A stretch of 64,000 nt of DNA, taken from Pseudodesulfovibrio sp. Its GTDB lineage: Bacteria; Desulfobacterota; Desulfovibrionia; Desulfovibrionales; Desulfovibrionaceae. The position numbers and the translations under genes were made by a program. This document shows, in pieces, positions 7,679 through 17,722 of the stretch (the first letter of the stretch is position 1; every line of letters starts with the position of its first letter). The stretch spans positions 54,374 through 118,373 of the forward strand of contig JAEINO010000005.1 in assembly GCA_016342345.1 (NCBI GenBank), written 5' to 3'. The notes under the pieces were generated by a model. The model did no database searches and was not told the origin of the DNA. It saw only the letters and a list, made by a program, of their open reading frames with translations.

Positions 7679-9950
7679 CTCGACTGCCCGCAACTGGTAG
7701 TTTTATGGTAAATAGGGCTCCGGTTTCACTATTATTCGCATGAATAGTTCCGCCAAAGTCCTTGATCAAGCCGTAACTGATGGAAAGCCCGAGACCGGTC
7801 CCTTTGCCTACCTTCTTGGTGGTAAAAAAAGGTTCGAATATCCGGTGGATAAGACCCTCAGGTATACCGCCGCCATTGTCATCGACCTCGATAATCACGT
7901 CCTTTCCTTCTACATACGTCCTGACGCTTATCCATGGCCTATCAGAATCGCTGCCCCATGTCTTCTCTTCAAGTATGTCCCGGGCATTGACCAGAAGATT
8001 AATGATCACCTGTTCCAACTGATCTGAAGACCCCATGACAGGCACAAGATTCTCGGCCAGATCCCAACTCACCTGAATACCGCGTGCAGCAAATTGCTTG
8101 TTAAGCAACGTAAAGGCCCTGTCCACACTCATATTAACGTCAACCAACTCCACGACTTGATCGACCTTTCTGCCGAATTCCCTCATGTGGTTGATGATCT
8201 TGGCGGCCCGATCCACATAGCTGTCAACCTCCCTGGCCAGGGTGGCAATTGTATCAGGAGGAATAATCTCCTTTGCATTCACTTTCTTCAGAAAAAAATT
8301 ATTGGCAGACTTGATAACGGTCAGGGGCTGATTGAGTTCATGGGCAACGCCAGTTGCCATCTCGCCCAGCGTAGCCATTTTTCCTGCATGAAAAAGCAGC
8401 TGTTCCGCCTCCAGCCTTTCGGTAATATCCGTGGTGCTGACAAGAAGATACTCCGCATTCGAATAGGCAGATTCAGCCAGCATGATGTCCACAAAAAAAG
8501 TTTCTCCATCCTTGCGCAGGCTTTTCACCTGATTGACAACCGTAAAAGCCCGCATTTGCGACACGATTCGATCAATTTCGTCCGGATGGATCACGGAAGC
8601 AAAAGGCTTTCCTATCAAATCACCAACATCATAACCATACACGGAACAGGCGGTATTGTTACAATCAAGGATAGCAAGAGACTTGTCGTCCAGCACGAAA
8701 ATGGAATTAGGTACATTATTGAAAATGGTGTGATATTTCTTTTCTGATTCCTTGAGTTTTTCTTCGAGCTTCTTCCTTTCGGTTATATCCAGACACATCT
8801 CCATGGCCTTGGTCACCTTGCCATTTTTGTCAACAATGGGGGCAGTATGCACAATCCAATGAGAATACGTACCATCTGGATTCCGCCTGTGTTCCTCGCT
8901 ACAATGAGCCAAACCGGTTTCAAAAGTACGCTCCACCGGACATTCTTCGCACTTCTCGTCAATACCTTTATATGCCTGATAGCAATAGGCACCGGGGAAT
9001 GGATTGAATCGCTCCCGACTCTCCTTGTTGTATTGCAGCAATTTGAAACTTCTATCCTGAACAGTAACAATGCAAGGAACATTATCGAACAAAAGCCCAT
9101 ACTCCTCCATCTTCTCATTCAAAGCGTCCTGCTTTGCCTGAAGAGCCGAGACCATGGCTTCATGCGACCGAGCCAGTTTACCCAACTCATCGCTCCGAGA
9201 AGCAATGGAATCAACCGCGCTGGAAGTCTTGCCATGAGCAATATCCTGTGAACTCTTGATCAACATTGAAAGAGGTCTGGTGATGATCTGACGCAACCCC
9301 ATGAATATGCAGCCGGAAGTGATGATGAAGAAAATCGTGCCTAAAACAATGAGTTGTGTCTGATAATCAGACACCTCTATCTCATTGGATTCAAATGCAA
9401 AAACAAGATCCAATGTGCCAAGTATTGCCTGATCAGCCTGATGGAAATGACACGGGCCGCCCGAACATTCCGCAGGATTGCCAATCGGGGTCAGAACGCT
9501 GAAAAAATGTCCCCCCTCAGGCGAATAGAACTCTCTGGTCCGCTCCTCAAGAGTGAGAGATTTCCTGGGCTCATCGGCATCATGACAGGATTGGCAAGCT
9601 TGGTGAGTCGTATCAATAACAGAATTTTCTTCAACGGGATTATTGGAGAATTTTATCTCGCCTTTCTTGTTGTATACGCGAATCGTGGTAACGGGACGAA
9701 GTTCTGCCACCTTTTGTATAATTTGATCGATTTCGTCACGAGAATTACGGAGCATAGCGTTATGCAGCCCCAACTTGATGGTGTTGCACATCAAATCCGC
9801 ACTCTTGATACGCTCGGCTATGGTGTGAGTGTTGACAAAGGAAATACTCAGATACACGAGCACCAGCGTACTGACGAGCATAATGCCACCCGTCGCCACG
9901 ATGATCTTCACAATCAGGTTCTCTCTGATCTTCATGAGGAATCTGAACAT
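7671..9950 (-). CDS. Membrane PAS histidine kinase with c-haem motifs in the periplasmic sensor
   Basis: A 759 aa sensor kinase. The ATG at 9950 follows caaggttgaat and is preferred over an upstream codon at 10007 without a ribosome site. Layout: TM1 about 12-38; periplasmic domain 40-198; TM2 199-219; HAMP 220-275; two PAS domains (the first with CEECP); HisKA with AHELNQP; HATPase_c with [22 protein letters not shown]. The periplasmic domain holds a canonical haem c site CQSCH (C119-H123) and a second CX4CH (C162-H168, CSGGPCH). This suggests covalent haem and sensing of redox state or a small gas; the ligand is not known. It is the first gene of a two-gene operon with the receiver-kinase and may signal to the Tmc regulators on the other side. 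Confidence 0.87.
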   Translation of the reverse strand: MFRFLMKIRENLIVKIIVATGGIMLVSTLVLVYLSISFVNTHTIAERIKSADLMCNTIKLGLHNAMLRNSRDEIDQIIQKVAELRPVTTIRVYNKKGEIKFSNNPVEENSVIDTTHQACQSCHDADEPRKSLTLEERTREFYSPEGGHFFSVLTPIGNPAECSGGPCHFHQADQAILGTLDLVFAFESNEIEVSDYQTQLIVLGTIFFIITSGCIFMGLRQIITRPLSMLIKSSQDIAHGKTSSAVDSIASRSDELGKLARSHEAMVSALQAKQDALNEKMEEYGLLFDNVPCIVTVQDRSFKLLQYNKESRERFNPFPGAYCYQAYKGIDEKCEECPVERTFETGLAHCSEEHRRNPDGTYSHWIVHTAPIVDKNGKVTKAMEMCLDITERKKLEEKLKESEKKYHTIFNNVPNSIFVLDDKSLAILDCNNTACSVYGYDVGDLIGKPFASVIHPDEIDRIVSQMRAFTVVNQVKSLRKDGETFFVDIMLAESAYSNAEYLLVSTTDITERLEAEQLLFHAGKMATLGEMATGVAHELNQPLTVIKSANNFFLKKVNAKEIIPPDTIATLAREVDSYVDRAAKIINHMREFGRKVDQVVELVDVNMSVDRAFTLLNKQFAARGIQVSWDLAENLVPVMGSSDQLEQVIINLLVNARDILEEKTWGSDSDRPWISVRTYVEGKDVIIEVDDNGGGIPEGLIHRIFEPFFTTKKVGKGTGLGLSISYGLIKDFGGTIHANNSETGALFTIKLPVAGSRDE

Positions 9951-10763
9951 ATTCAACCTTGCCCCTGACAGGATGCTGAAAAAGATTCGATTGCCGCACT
10001 CCGTCAATCATTGGCGAACTATCGAGCCTGCGAGATTTCGAGCCTCGGATGTGTTTCAAAAAGACCAAGCCCTGTAAACGTGAACGGGCGTCACCCTTGA
10101 TCTTTTTACCTTCATCAAACCAAAATCAATTAAACAATCTGCTAGAATTCCCTTTTTAACGATTTTCCAGGAAAAACCCATATGTCAGGAATGTATACCA
10201 ATTCAATAGGGAAAAATGCGTCATGGCAACGATTACTGTCAAGGGATTTCGTTCATTTTTCAGAAAACACCCCGGCAATGATTCTTTTTCCACCAAACAA
10301 CCGTTCCAGATTTGAACTACAATCTCTCTTGAAATAATGCCCTGTCACAGAGACCGCATCCTGACATCAACACCACCATTTATTGAACAGTACTCATTTC
10401 CCCACGACAAATACGAACCAACAACACAATTCATCCCCTCTTTGTCATGCCTGCAAAAGGATTTCATTATAACGCTTAAAACCAAATGAATTAGTTAATT
10501 ACGACAGTATCATGCCATATAGAGCACAATGTGATAACCTGTAAAATCAGAAAAAACAGACTATTTCAATCAAGAAAACTAACACTTACCATATTCCCCG
10601 CCGACAAGTACCGGAATTATCAACATAATAGTTTGAATTAATTACACTTTAAAGTCAATACTCCTGCCGTTATTTTCGACTTATTCCCCTTGCACACGAG
10701 CAACAAATATATACCTTATTGGTAGGAAAATTGTCAAAAACCAATTTGTACAAGGAGTCAGCC
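9951..10763. other. Long AT-rich intergenic region between kinase and adhesin
   Basis: About 810 bases between divergent genes. From about 10100 the base composition becomes clearly AT-rich compared with the flanking genes. No convincing gene, tRNA or known riboswitch motif was seen; the longest candidate is a 30-codon frame at 10223 with no good ribosome site. The last 30 bases hold the strong AAGGAG site of the adhesin gene. The region probably contains the promoters of both genes and an extended leader for the adhesin mRNA. Confidence 0.5.
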
Positions 10764-13409
10764 ATGACTGACATCAACGCATTTGGCGAGCAAATTGGCA
10801 GCGTTATTTCCATGAACGGTTCTGCTTGGGCTATAAACGGCAATACCCAACGACCTCTCACTGAAGGCGCGCCAGTTTACGAAGGTGAAGAAATCGTCAC
10901 CGAATCCAACAGCAACGTCGAAATACGTCTGGCCGACAACACCATTCTCGGCCAGGGTGAGGATTCGGCTATCAGCCTAGATGACTATGTCTACTCCGAG
11001 GATGCCAACAGCCTTGATTTCAGTATGATAAAAGGCGTCTTGCGCGTCGTCTCCGGTGAGATTGTCAAGGCGAATCCCGAAGGATTCAACTTGTCCACTC
11101 CCATGGCCACTATCGGCATTCGTGGCACCGAAATCATGGTCCAGATAGACCAGGGCCGTGAAATCATCGGTGTTGACAAGATCGGCGAAGGTCATCAGGT
11201 CATCATCAGCAACGCGTTCAATCAGGTCATCATCGATTCCCCCGGCATGTTCTCCGGAATTGATTTCGACGGCAGTCTGATCGTTCCCGATGAAATGCCC
11301 GACAATTTCATTTCCGCCATTGTTCGATCTGCCCCGCTCACAATCCTTGGCGACCCCCCGCGTAACCCTGGCGACAGCCAGCAAGTCATCCCGCCTCAAT
11401 TCTATGAAACCATTCACAATCAGACAGGGGAGGTACAGTCCGGCGAAGGCATGGAAGTGGTTGAAGAAAACGAGGAGGAGGACCAAGAATTTGAAATGAC
11501 CGAAGAAGAAATTGAGGCCCTCCTTGAACTTGAAACCGCTGCAGGCACTGAAGTTGGCGTTCCCGGAGAACTTATGGGTGAAGTTGTCGAAACTCAATAC
11601 GATCCATTTGGCAATGCCCCCACCGCCAATCCGGGCGACCCGATCCCTCCGGGCGGCACAGATTTTGGCGGCGATGAAAATCCCCCAGGCGATAAAGATG
11701 TCCCGCCGCCGCTGGATGAACCTCCTCCTGATACACCTCCAGCCGACACGACTCCGCCGGATATACCTCCAATCGAAGGAGACCCAACACCCGAGACACC
11801 TCCCGAGGATACACCTCCGCAGGATGAGCCTTCGTCCGAGGCCCCCCCATCCGAGGAGCCTCCGCAGGAAGAACCTCCGCCAGTGGCTGACGACATGACC
11901 GTTACGCAAGATATCGAGGAAGAAAACGAACCTGTGAGCTACAACGTCATAGGTACCGGCGAAGAGACCCTTGTCCAGGCGAGTCTGGAGGAAGAAAGTG
12001 TATTCAACGGTACTGTAGAATTCGATTCCGACGGCGAAATCTCATACATTCCCGAATCGGGCGAAACCGGTACCGTGGTCATCGACTACACTATCGCGAA
12101 TACCGATGGTGACACTGCCTCCGCACAACTCTCCATCGAACTCGCTCCTGATTCCGAACCCGTCATATCTGTAACCGATTCCACAGGCAGCGAGGCAGAC
12201 GATCCAATGATCGTTACAGGCACACTGTCAGCCGACTTCGGTGCTGACATTGAAGGCAGCAGCATTGTCCTGACCGCAGCAAATGCAAACTGGTCAGGAA
12301 ACACACTGACCGCCGACGACAACAGCTGGAATATCACGCTGAACGGCAGCGAGTATACATTCACCCAGTCTCTGCCATTGAATCATTCCGATAGCGATGT
12401 ACTCGACATACCCATCACCGTCACAGCAACCGATGGAGACAACAGTGTCAGCACCGGCACATTCACGATCTCCATCAGTGATGACGCCCCCACAACGACA
12501 GACGCATACGTTGAGCAGGAAATCCCTGACACGACCGTTTCGTACAACGTCCTTGCTCAAGGCGATGCGACAACTGGCATGGACGGCGGATACCTGCTCG
12601 ACGCAACATTGAAGGAAGACAGCGAGTTTGAGGGAACAGTTACAACCAATCCGAATGGAACCATCACCTATGACCCGGTTGATGGAGAAACCGGCCTTGT
12701 CTTCATCGATTACACTATCAAGGACACCGATGGGGACACCTCGACCTCGCAGCTCTTTATCGAACTCGCCGAACCGGAATCTCCCACTGACGACCTCGGC
12801 AACAACGACTATCTGATTACCGGAACCGCTGGCGACGATGTCCTTTTCGGCGACGATGGCGATGACACCATCCACGGTGAACAGGGCGCAGACACCATCT
12901 TCGGCCACGAGGGAGACGATGTCCTCGACGGTGGTCAGGGTGCCGATGTCATAAGCGGAGGCGAAGGAAACGACCTCATCATCAGCGGCCAGGGTGCCGA
13001 CGTCATAGACGGCGGAGAAGGAGACGACCTCATCAGGGGAGGTCTGGGTGCTGATCTCATTAATGGCGGCCAAGGTGCTGACACCCTCATCGGAGGCAAG
13101 GGATCTGATACGTTCGTGTTCACCTCACCCTATGACGGAACCGATACCGTCCTCGACTTCAATATCGCCATGGATGAAATCACACTGCACGAATGGGGCG
13201 TGGACCTGAACAACGATGGCTACGACGACTCGGTAATCTACTCGGGCTCTCTCGACTTCTCGGACTCCAGCGAGAACCACCTGTACGTCACCGGCAATGA
13301 TGAGATCAAGGAACTCTACTTTGATTCCGCTGAAGGAACCGTTCACATAGCAACACTTGAACTGAATGAAACTGAAAACTCCATGGAAGATGGTGCAGAC
13401 ATCATCTGA
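10764..13409 (+). CDS. FecR / cadherin-like / RTX surface adhesin, type I secretion substrate
   Basis: An 881 aa acidic protein. The ATG at 10764 follows a strong caaggag site; an upstream ATG at 10719 lacks one. Residues 1-170 form a FecR-like domain (GSVISMNG, GVLRVVSGE, ATIGIRGTE). Residues about 285-375 are a Pro/Glu-rich linker. Two related cadherin/VCBS-type repeats follow at about 374-465 and 582-669 (each with VSYNV, then GxIxYxP, then VxIDYTI and TDGDT), with another beta domain between them. Residues 689-782 carry RTX nonapeptides (GGxGxD type, for example GDDGDDTIHG) that bind calcium, and the end is a type I secretion C-terminal domain (SDTFVF, then VLDFN). There is no signal peptide, as expected for ABC-type I export. 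Likely a cell-surface or biofilm protein. No transporter genes are nearby. Confidence 0.85.
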   Translation: MTDINAFGEQIGSVISMNGSAWAINGNTQRPLTEGAPVYEGEEIVTESNSNVEIRLADNTILGQGEDSAISLDDYVYSEDANSLDFSMIKGVLRVVSGEIVKANPEGFNLSTPMATIGIRGTEIMVQIDQGREIIGVDKIGEGHQVIISNAFNQVIIDSPGMFSGIDFDGSLIVPDEMPDNFISAIVRSAPLTILGDPPRNPGDSQQVIPPQFYETIHNQTGEVQSGEGMEVVEENEEEDQEFEMTEEEIEALLELETAAGTEVGVPGELMGEVVETQYDPFGNAPTANPGDPIPPGGTDFGGDENPPGDKDVPPPLDEPPPDTPPADTTPPDIPPIEGDPTPETPPEDTPPQDEPSSEAPPSEEPPQEEPPPVADDMTVTQDIEEENEPVSYNVIGTGEETLVQASLEEESVFNGTVEFDSDGEISYIPESGETGTVVIDYTIANTDGDTASAQLSIELAPDSEPVISVTDSTGSEADDPMIVTGTLSADFGADIEGSSIVLTAANANWSGNTLTADDNSWNITLNGSEYTFTQSLPLNHSDSDVLDIPITVTATDGDNSVSTGTFTISISDDAPTTTDAYVEQEIPDTTVSYNVLAQGDATTGMDGGYLLDATLKEDSEFEGTVTTNPNGTITYDPVDGETGLVFIDYTIKDTDGDTSTSQLFIELAEPESPTDDLGNNDYLITGTAGDDVLFGDDGDDTIHGEQGADTIFGHEGDDVLDGGQGADVISGGEGNDLIISGQGADVIDGGEGDDLIRGGLGADLINGGQGADTLIGGKGSDTFVFTSPYDGTDTVLDFNIAMDEITLHEWGVDLNNDGYDDSVIYSGSLDFSDSSENHLYVTGNDEIKELYFDSAEGTVHIATLELNETENSMEDGADII

Positions 13410-13419
13410 CCCGTATCAT

Positions 13420-13472
13420 GGTGCGGATGGGCGGAGCTGTTTCGGGTGCAATCCCCGCCCCTCATCCGCACC
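13420..13472 (+). terminator. Hairpin terminator after the adhesin gene
   Basis: Inverted repeat GGTGCGGATG / CATCCGCACC (10 bp), extended by GGCGG / CCGCC after a two-base bulge, 10 bases past the stop codon. The following T-run is weak (gcatttgctttcttg), so it may need help from Rho or act as an mRNA-stabilising structure. Confidence 0.6.
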
Positions 13473-13719
13473 GCATTTGCTTTCTTGATCACGACTTCGA
13501 AGCATTATCCAAAAAAAATGGAGACAAGCAACATTATTCTGATTTGAAAATACGTCGAGATGCGGATGGGAAATCACATGCGCTATCCCATTCGCTCATT
13601 TTATCATGCGATATCCTCTCCATATCTTTTCTTCAGCCCTCCCTCATTTGTCCCTTCCACGCCAGATGATTATCATGATAGTATGGTGACAGATCCGGAT
13701 TTCAAACAGGAGGACCTCC

Positions 13720-14991
13720 GTGATCACAACACAATTGCTCATCGACCTGATGCTCATACTCACATGCAGTTGGATACTGGGCAGCGTATTCAAACAATTC
13801 GGACTTCCAGCCATGGTCGGTCAGCTCATCGCTGGTCTGGCCCTCGGCCCACCAATCCTGGGCATAATCCAGCCTTCACACGCTCTCGAACTCTTTGCCG
13901 AAATCGGAATTTTTCTGGTCATGTTCCACACAGGCATGGAACTGGACATGCGCTCAATGATGCAAAACGCGGGCGCTGCCATTATCGTGGCAGCCTGTGG
14001 TTTCATCTTGCCCTTCCTGCTCGGAGTAGGCGTATGCCTGTTCTTCGACGGCACCCTGTACCAAAGCCTGTTTGTGGGCCTGGGACTGTCAATCACCGCC
14101 ATTGCCGTGCAATCCGTCATCCTGCATGACATGGGACTGGCAACCAGCAGGGTGGGTCATATCGTCATCGGCGCGGCCATCATGGACGACATTCTCTCGC
14201 TCATGACCTTGTCTGTCCTGCTCGGCATCACCAGAAATGGTTCTCTTGAAATCATGCCCATGCTCCTGATCCTCTTCAAGGTAACAGTCTTCTTCGTGGG
14301 AACATTCTACGTAGGCAACTGGCTGGTGCCAAAGCTCCGGTTCAAATTCCACAAAAAAGAGGCACAAGCTTTCACCCTTGCCATCCTGGTTGCTCTTTCA
14401 ATGGCACTCATGGCCGAATTGGCAGGACTACACATGATCATCGGCGCATTCCTGGCCGGGCAACTCATGCGCCATGAGTCGTTTTATGACGAAGCGGTTC
14501 ACAAAGCCATTTTCGACCGTTTCTATGGCCTGAGCTATGGCTCCCTGGTGCCGATATTCTTCGCCACACTCTCCTTCCACATAGAACTCACAGGCACATG
14601 GGATTTCACCATATTCACACTGACACTTACTTTTGCAGCGATATTCGGCAAACTTTTCGGCTGCGGCATTGCAGCCAAGTCATTTGGACTGTCCGGTTGG
14701 GAATCCGCTGTAATCGGATTTGGAATGAATGGTCGGGGAGCAGTTGAACTTGTGGTAGTTGCCGTGGTCCTGGCCCACAGCACAGAACTCATAAACGCAG
14801 GAATCCTCACCAGCCCCCTGCTCACCGAAACCCAGTTCACGGCGTTGGTGCTCATGGCATTCGCCACCACCATCATGGCACCGTTTGGCCTGAAAGGAGT
14901 TATCCACGTCGGCTGCCGTATGGATGAACGGCTCAGAATATGCCAGATCACATCATCCGAAGAATCTCACAACAGACAATCAGATGATTGA
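13720..14991 (+). CDS. CPA2-family cation/proton antiporter
   Basis: A 423 aa integral membrane protein with about 12 hydrophobic segments. It matches the Na+/H+ exchanger (KefB/NhaS-like CPA2) family: GLPAMVGQLIAGLALGP near the start, an internal ALSMALMAELAGLHMIIGAFLAGQ helix pair, and GFGMNGRGAVELVV near the end (the conserved NGRG turn). There is no C-terminal TrkA/RCK domain. The start is GTG at 13720, directly behind an AGGAGGA ribosome site. Its last 12 bases overlap the 3' end of the convergent kinase gene. The ion exchanged (Na+ or K+) cannot be told from the sequence. Confidence 0.87.
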   Translation: MITTQLLIDLMLILTCSWILGSVFKQFGLPAMVGQLIAGLALGPPILGIIQPSHALELFAEIGIFLVMFHTGMELDMRSMMQNAGAAIIVAACGFILPFLLGVGVCLFFDGTLYQSLFVGLGLSITAIAVQSVILHDMGLATSRVGHIVIGAAIMDDILSLMTLSVLLGITRNGSLEIMPMLLILFKVTVFFVGTFYVGNWLVPKLRFKFHKKEAQAFTLAILVALSMALMAELAGLHMIIGAFLAGQLMRHESFYDEAVHKAIFDRFYGLSYGSLVPIFFATLSFHIELTGTWDFTIFTLTLTFAAIFGKLFGCGIAAKSFGLSGWESAVIGFGMNGRGAVELVVVAVVLAHSTELINAGILTSPLLTETQFTALVLMAFATTIMAPFGLKGVIHVGCRMDERLRICQITSSEESHNRQSDD

Positions 14992-16881
14992 ACTGAGAAA
15001 ACACTCAACCAGGATATTGCGGAGACTCTCCATGCCCACGGCATCCGGGTGACAACATCGAACATCCTTTTTCCCGAACAATTCTTCCACAACATCCGGA
15101 TCTGCACTGTAAACAACAATGTTGCACTTCCTGAAATCACACACACCGCGCTCATGAAGGACTTTGGCAAGATTCCTGAGATCCTTGTCCGACGCCCGCC
15201 CGTCAATGAGCAGGCTATCATACTCCCCACTCTCAAGAATGTTGACAAAGTCATCAGCCGTTGCCGTTGCAATTGCCCTGTTGCCCATACGACCAACGCC
15301 CAATGAAAGTTCATTGCGCTCAGCTTCTCCCGGACTCCAAAAAAGAATACGCATGGCAATGGCCCCAACTCCTTCATCGACAGATGTCCCCACTCCTTTT
15401 TCAAAACGTATGGTGAAGTAGAATGTGGAGCCTTGCCCGAGTTCACTGGTCACGGCAATTGTTCCACCCATGGCATCCACAAGTCGCCTGACGATTTGCA
15501 ACCCCATCCCGATTCCCTTGTAATGACGCGAACTGGAACCATCTCCCTGAGTGAACGGCTCAAACAGATACTCTATCCTTTCTGAATCAATACCAATCCC
15601 GGTATCGCTGACTTCAAACAGAACCCGTTCGCCCTGCTCGTCTTCACCAACGGACCAAACCCCAACAGCAACTGCACCTATCTCGGTAAACTTAACTGCA
15701 TTGCCAACAACATTAGTCAGAATCTGACGCAACCGTCCTTCGTCGCCCCAATAATACCCATCCAGTTTCCCGTCCACCTGATAGGAAAAACTAATGCCCT
15801 TGTTACTGGAATAATCCGCATACGGGGCAAGTGCCACATCCACACAATCCTTCATGTTGAATTCACGAACAGCCAATTGCATTTTTCCGGCTTCGACACG
15901 CGAATAATCCAGCAAATCATTGATAATGGAAACAAGGCTCTCCCCTGACAACAAGGCAATATCAGCATATTCCACCTGTTCATCTGCAAGCGTCCCCGAC
16001 CGCAGGAGCTTGAGCATTCCGATAATACCATTGAGAGGCGTACGCAATTCATGACTCATGTTCGCAAGGAATTCACCCTTGGCCTTATCCGCAGCAAAGG
16101 CCTCGTCGCGAGCAAAGACAAGTTGTTCAGCCATGCGCTCGCGTTCGGCAAATCGTCGCCTGAGTTGGCGAACCATAATCAATATGCCCACCATACCCGC
16201 CAGCCACATAATGGAAAAAGAGACACTCGCCTCAAGCATCTTGTCCGACTCCACCTTCAGGTACTGTCCCATTGGCTCAACAACACTGATCCCGCCTCGG
16301 ATATCTCCGAGAACATATCCCTGATCCCGATGACAACGGAGACAGGATTCATCTGTAATCATTGGTCGCATCAACCGCAAATGGGCTTTCCCATCGATCT
16401 CAATACGCTCCGAAACCTCCTCGGTACCGGATTCAAAGGAAAGAAGAGCCTTACGTTCCCACTCGTCAGGACCATTCTCGGGGCGAAGTGGTTTCAGACT
16501 TGTCAGATGCCCGCGTGCACCAGCCCAGGAGCTAGTCCTTTCATTCAAATGCCGAATGACATAGGCGGGATTCATAAGGGTCAAATGCTTGCCGGAAGGC
16601 GTAATGATATCGCGCTCCTCGACATTGAGATACTTATTTGACATCACAGACGGAGTGGCCGGAACATAGACACCACCATGTTCTGCCACCCAGCTGCGAA
16701 GGGCAAAATCATTGTAGAAATACGCGCGCGCTGCCGCCTGTGCCAATTGCAAGGAAAACTGACCATACTGATACCCCGTAAAACCCAGAAGACCGACCAC
16801 AAGCATCGTCCACATGACAATGGAGATCGCCGCGTATCGACCTATTTTCATATGAGGTAAAATACTGCTTTCTATATTCAT
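14980..16881 (-). CDS. Haem-sensor hybrid histidine kinase with degenerate receiver
   Basis: A 633 aa membrane kinase. TM1 is about 17-36 and TM2 about 220-238. The periplasmic part between them resembles the DUF3365/Tll0287-like sensor and contains one c-haem site CLRCH (C180-H184) followed by GDIRGGISV. The cytoplasmic part has a HisKA box FLANMSHELRTPLNG (His near 278), an HATPase_c domain (NVVGNAVKFT, DTGIGI, GIGMGLQIV) and a C-terminal receiver-like domain (about 515-633). That domain keeps an Asp at the acceptor position (LLIDGRA) but lacks the acidic pair and the conserved Lys, so its phosphorylation is doubtful. Probably a redox- or gas-responsive sensor. No dedicated regulator gene is adjacent. 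Confidence 0.85.
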   Translation of the reverse strand: MNIESSILPHMKIGRYAAISIVMWTMLVVGLLGFTGYQYGQFSLQLAQAAARAYFYNDFALRSWVAEHGGVYVPATPSVMSNKYLNVEERDIITPSGKHLTLMNPAYVIRHLNERTSSWAGARGHLTSLKPLRPENGPDEWERKALLSFESGTEEVSERIEIDGKAHLRLMRPMITDESCLRCHRDQGYVLGDIRGGISVVEPMGQYLKVESDKMLEASVSFSIMWLAGMVGILIMVRQLRRRFAERERMAEQLVFARDEAFAADKAKGEFLANMSHELRTPLNGIIGMLKLLRSGTLADEQVEYADIALLSGESLVSIINDLLDYSRVEAGKMQLAVREFNMKDCVDVALAPYADYSSNKGISFSYQVDGKLDGYYWGDEGRLRQILTNVVGNAVKFTEIGAVAVGVWSVGEDEQGERVLFEVSDTGIGIDSERIEYLFEPFTQGDGSSSRHYKGIGMGLQIVRRLVDAMGGTIAVTSELGQGSTFYFTIRFEKGVGTSVDEGVGAIAMRILFWSPGEAERNELSLGVGRMGNRAIATATADDFVNILESGEYDSLLIDGRASDKDLRNLAKVLHERGVCDFRKCNIVVYSADPDVVEELFGKKDVRCCHPDAVGMESLRNILVECFLSSII

Positions 16882-16928
16882 GTAACCACAGTCTCTCTAT
16901 CAAGCACCATTTGCAGTTATAATTTACC

Positions 16929-16955
16929 TTGACTATCAAACTATACGAATATAAT
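16929..16955 (+). promoter_or_regulatory. Putative sigma-70 promoter of the transporter-marR operon
   Basis: TTGACT at 16929-16934 and TATAAT at 16950-16955, separated by 15 bases (slightly short), about 40 bases before the transporter start codon. Confidence 0.45.
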
Positions 16956-16994
16956 ACTTCTTGATCTTCAAAACAAATCACGGAGTACACAACA

Positions 16995-17711
16995 ATGGAT
17001 TCACTTTTCCTTGTTGCCCTGCAATCTAGTCTGTTTCTGGGGCTGATTCACGGCGTCAATCCCTGCGGGCATTCCTGGGTTATTCTCGCACCCTTTGTGG
17101 CCGGGGACAAAAGCGGCAAACGCGTTTTCAGCCTGACTGCAGCTTTCATTACCGGGACCACTCTGGGATGCTTGGCAATCGGTCTATTTCTGGGCACGGT
17201 TTCAGCCAGCCTGCCAGAGTCTACGCGGTACATCATTGACATTCTGACAGCCGCAATCATCATTCTTCTCGGGATTATCCTGATCTGGAAACCTCAAATG
17301 CTTCATAGCCATGATCACCACGCATGTAATTGTGCAGGCCCTGACCATCATGATGAAAAACATTGCGATTCCCACCATCATGCACCGATTTCAGCCAAAC
17401 GCTCCACCATATGGGGATTTGCAACACTGGGTTTCGTGAACATGATTGTCCCATGCCCCACCGTTGCCATAATGTATTCATATGCTCTGGATTCAGGGAA
17501 TGCATTCAGTGCAGTATCTGTTTTCGCCAGCTATGCCCTGGGCACGGCCATCGCCCTCGCCGGAGTGATTTTTGCCATCCACAAGGTAACCGGACTCATC
17601 CGCAAGCTGCAAAGCCCCTGGATCGAACCCGCCATAATGCGCACAGTAGGCGTGATGACCCTTCTATTTGGAGTATACACCCTGTATCTGGACTTCGCAG
17701 TCACAACCTAA
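16995..17711 (+). CDS. Membrane protein with His-rich loop, NicO/UreH/DsbD-2-like
   Basis: A 238 aa protein with about six membrane helices. Helix 1 has HGVNPCGHSW and helix 4 NMIVPCPTV, so a conserved Pro-Cys occurs in each half, as in the CcdA/DsbD and UreH-type superfamily. Between helices 3 and 4 lies a hydrophilic loop packed with His and Cys (HSHDHHACNC, then DHHDEKHCDSHHH) typical of nickel/cobalt and other divalent-metal exporters such as RcnA. Metal export or import is the likely role; thiol or reductant transfer is the alternative. The ATG follows cacggag. A MarR regulator follows 11 bases later in the same operon, suggesting local control. Confidence 0.72.
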   Translation: MDSLFLVALQSSLFLGLIHGVNPCGHSWVILAPFVAGDKSGKRVFSLTAAFITGTTLGCLAIGLFLGTVSASLPESTRYIIDILTAAIIILLGIILIWKPQMLHSHDHHACNCAGPDHHDEKHCDSHHHAPISAKRSTIWGFATLGFVNMIVPCPTVAIMYSYALDSGNAFSAVSVFASYALGTAIALAGVIFAIHKVTGLIRKLQSPWIEPAIMRTVGVMTLLFGVYTLYLDFAVTT

Positions 17712-17722
17712 TCGAGGAAACC

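Noticed and set aside
10223..10315. 30-codon frame in the adhesin leader
   Set aside because: No convincing ribosome site, short, and no recognisable sequence.
11572..11909. Gly/Ser-rich and Arg-rich minus-strand frames opposite the adhesin
   Set aside because: They are mirror images of the Pro/Glu-rich linker with repetitive codons and have no start signals.
17363..17722. Longer open frame upstream of marR
   Set aside because: It overlaps the transporter gene in another frame, and the MarR domain begins after the ATG at 17723, which has its own ribosome site.
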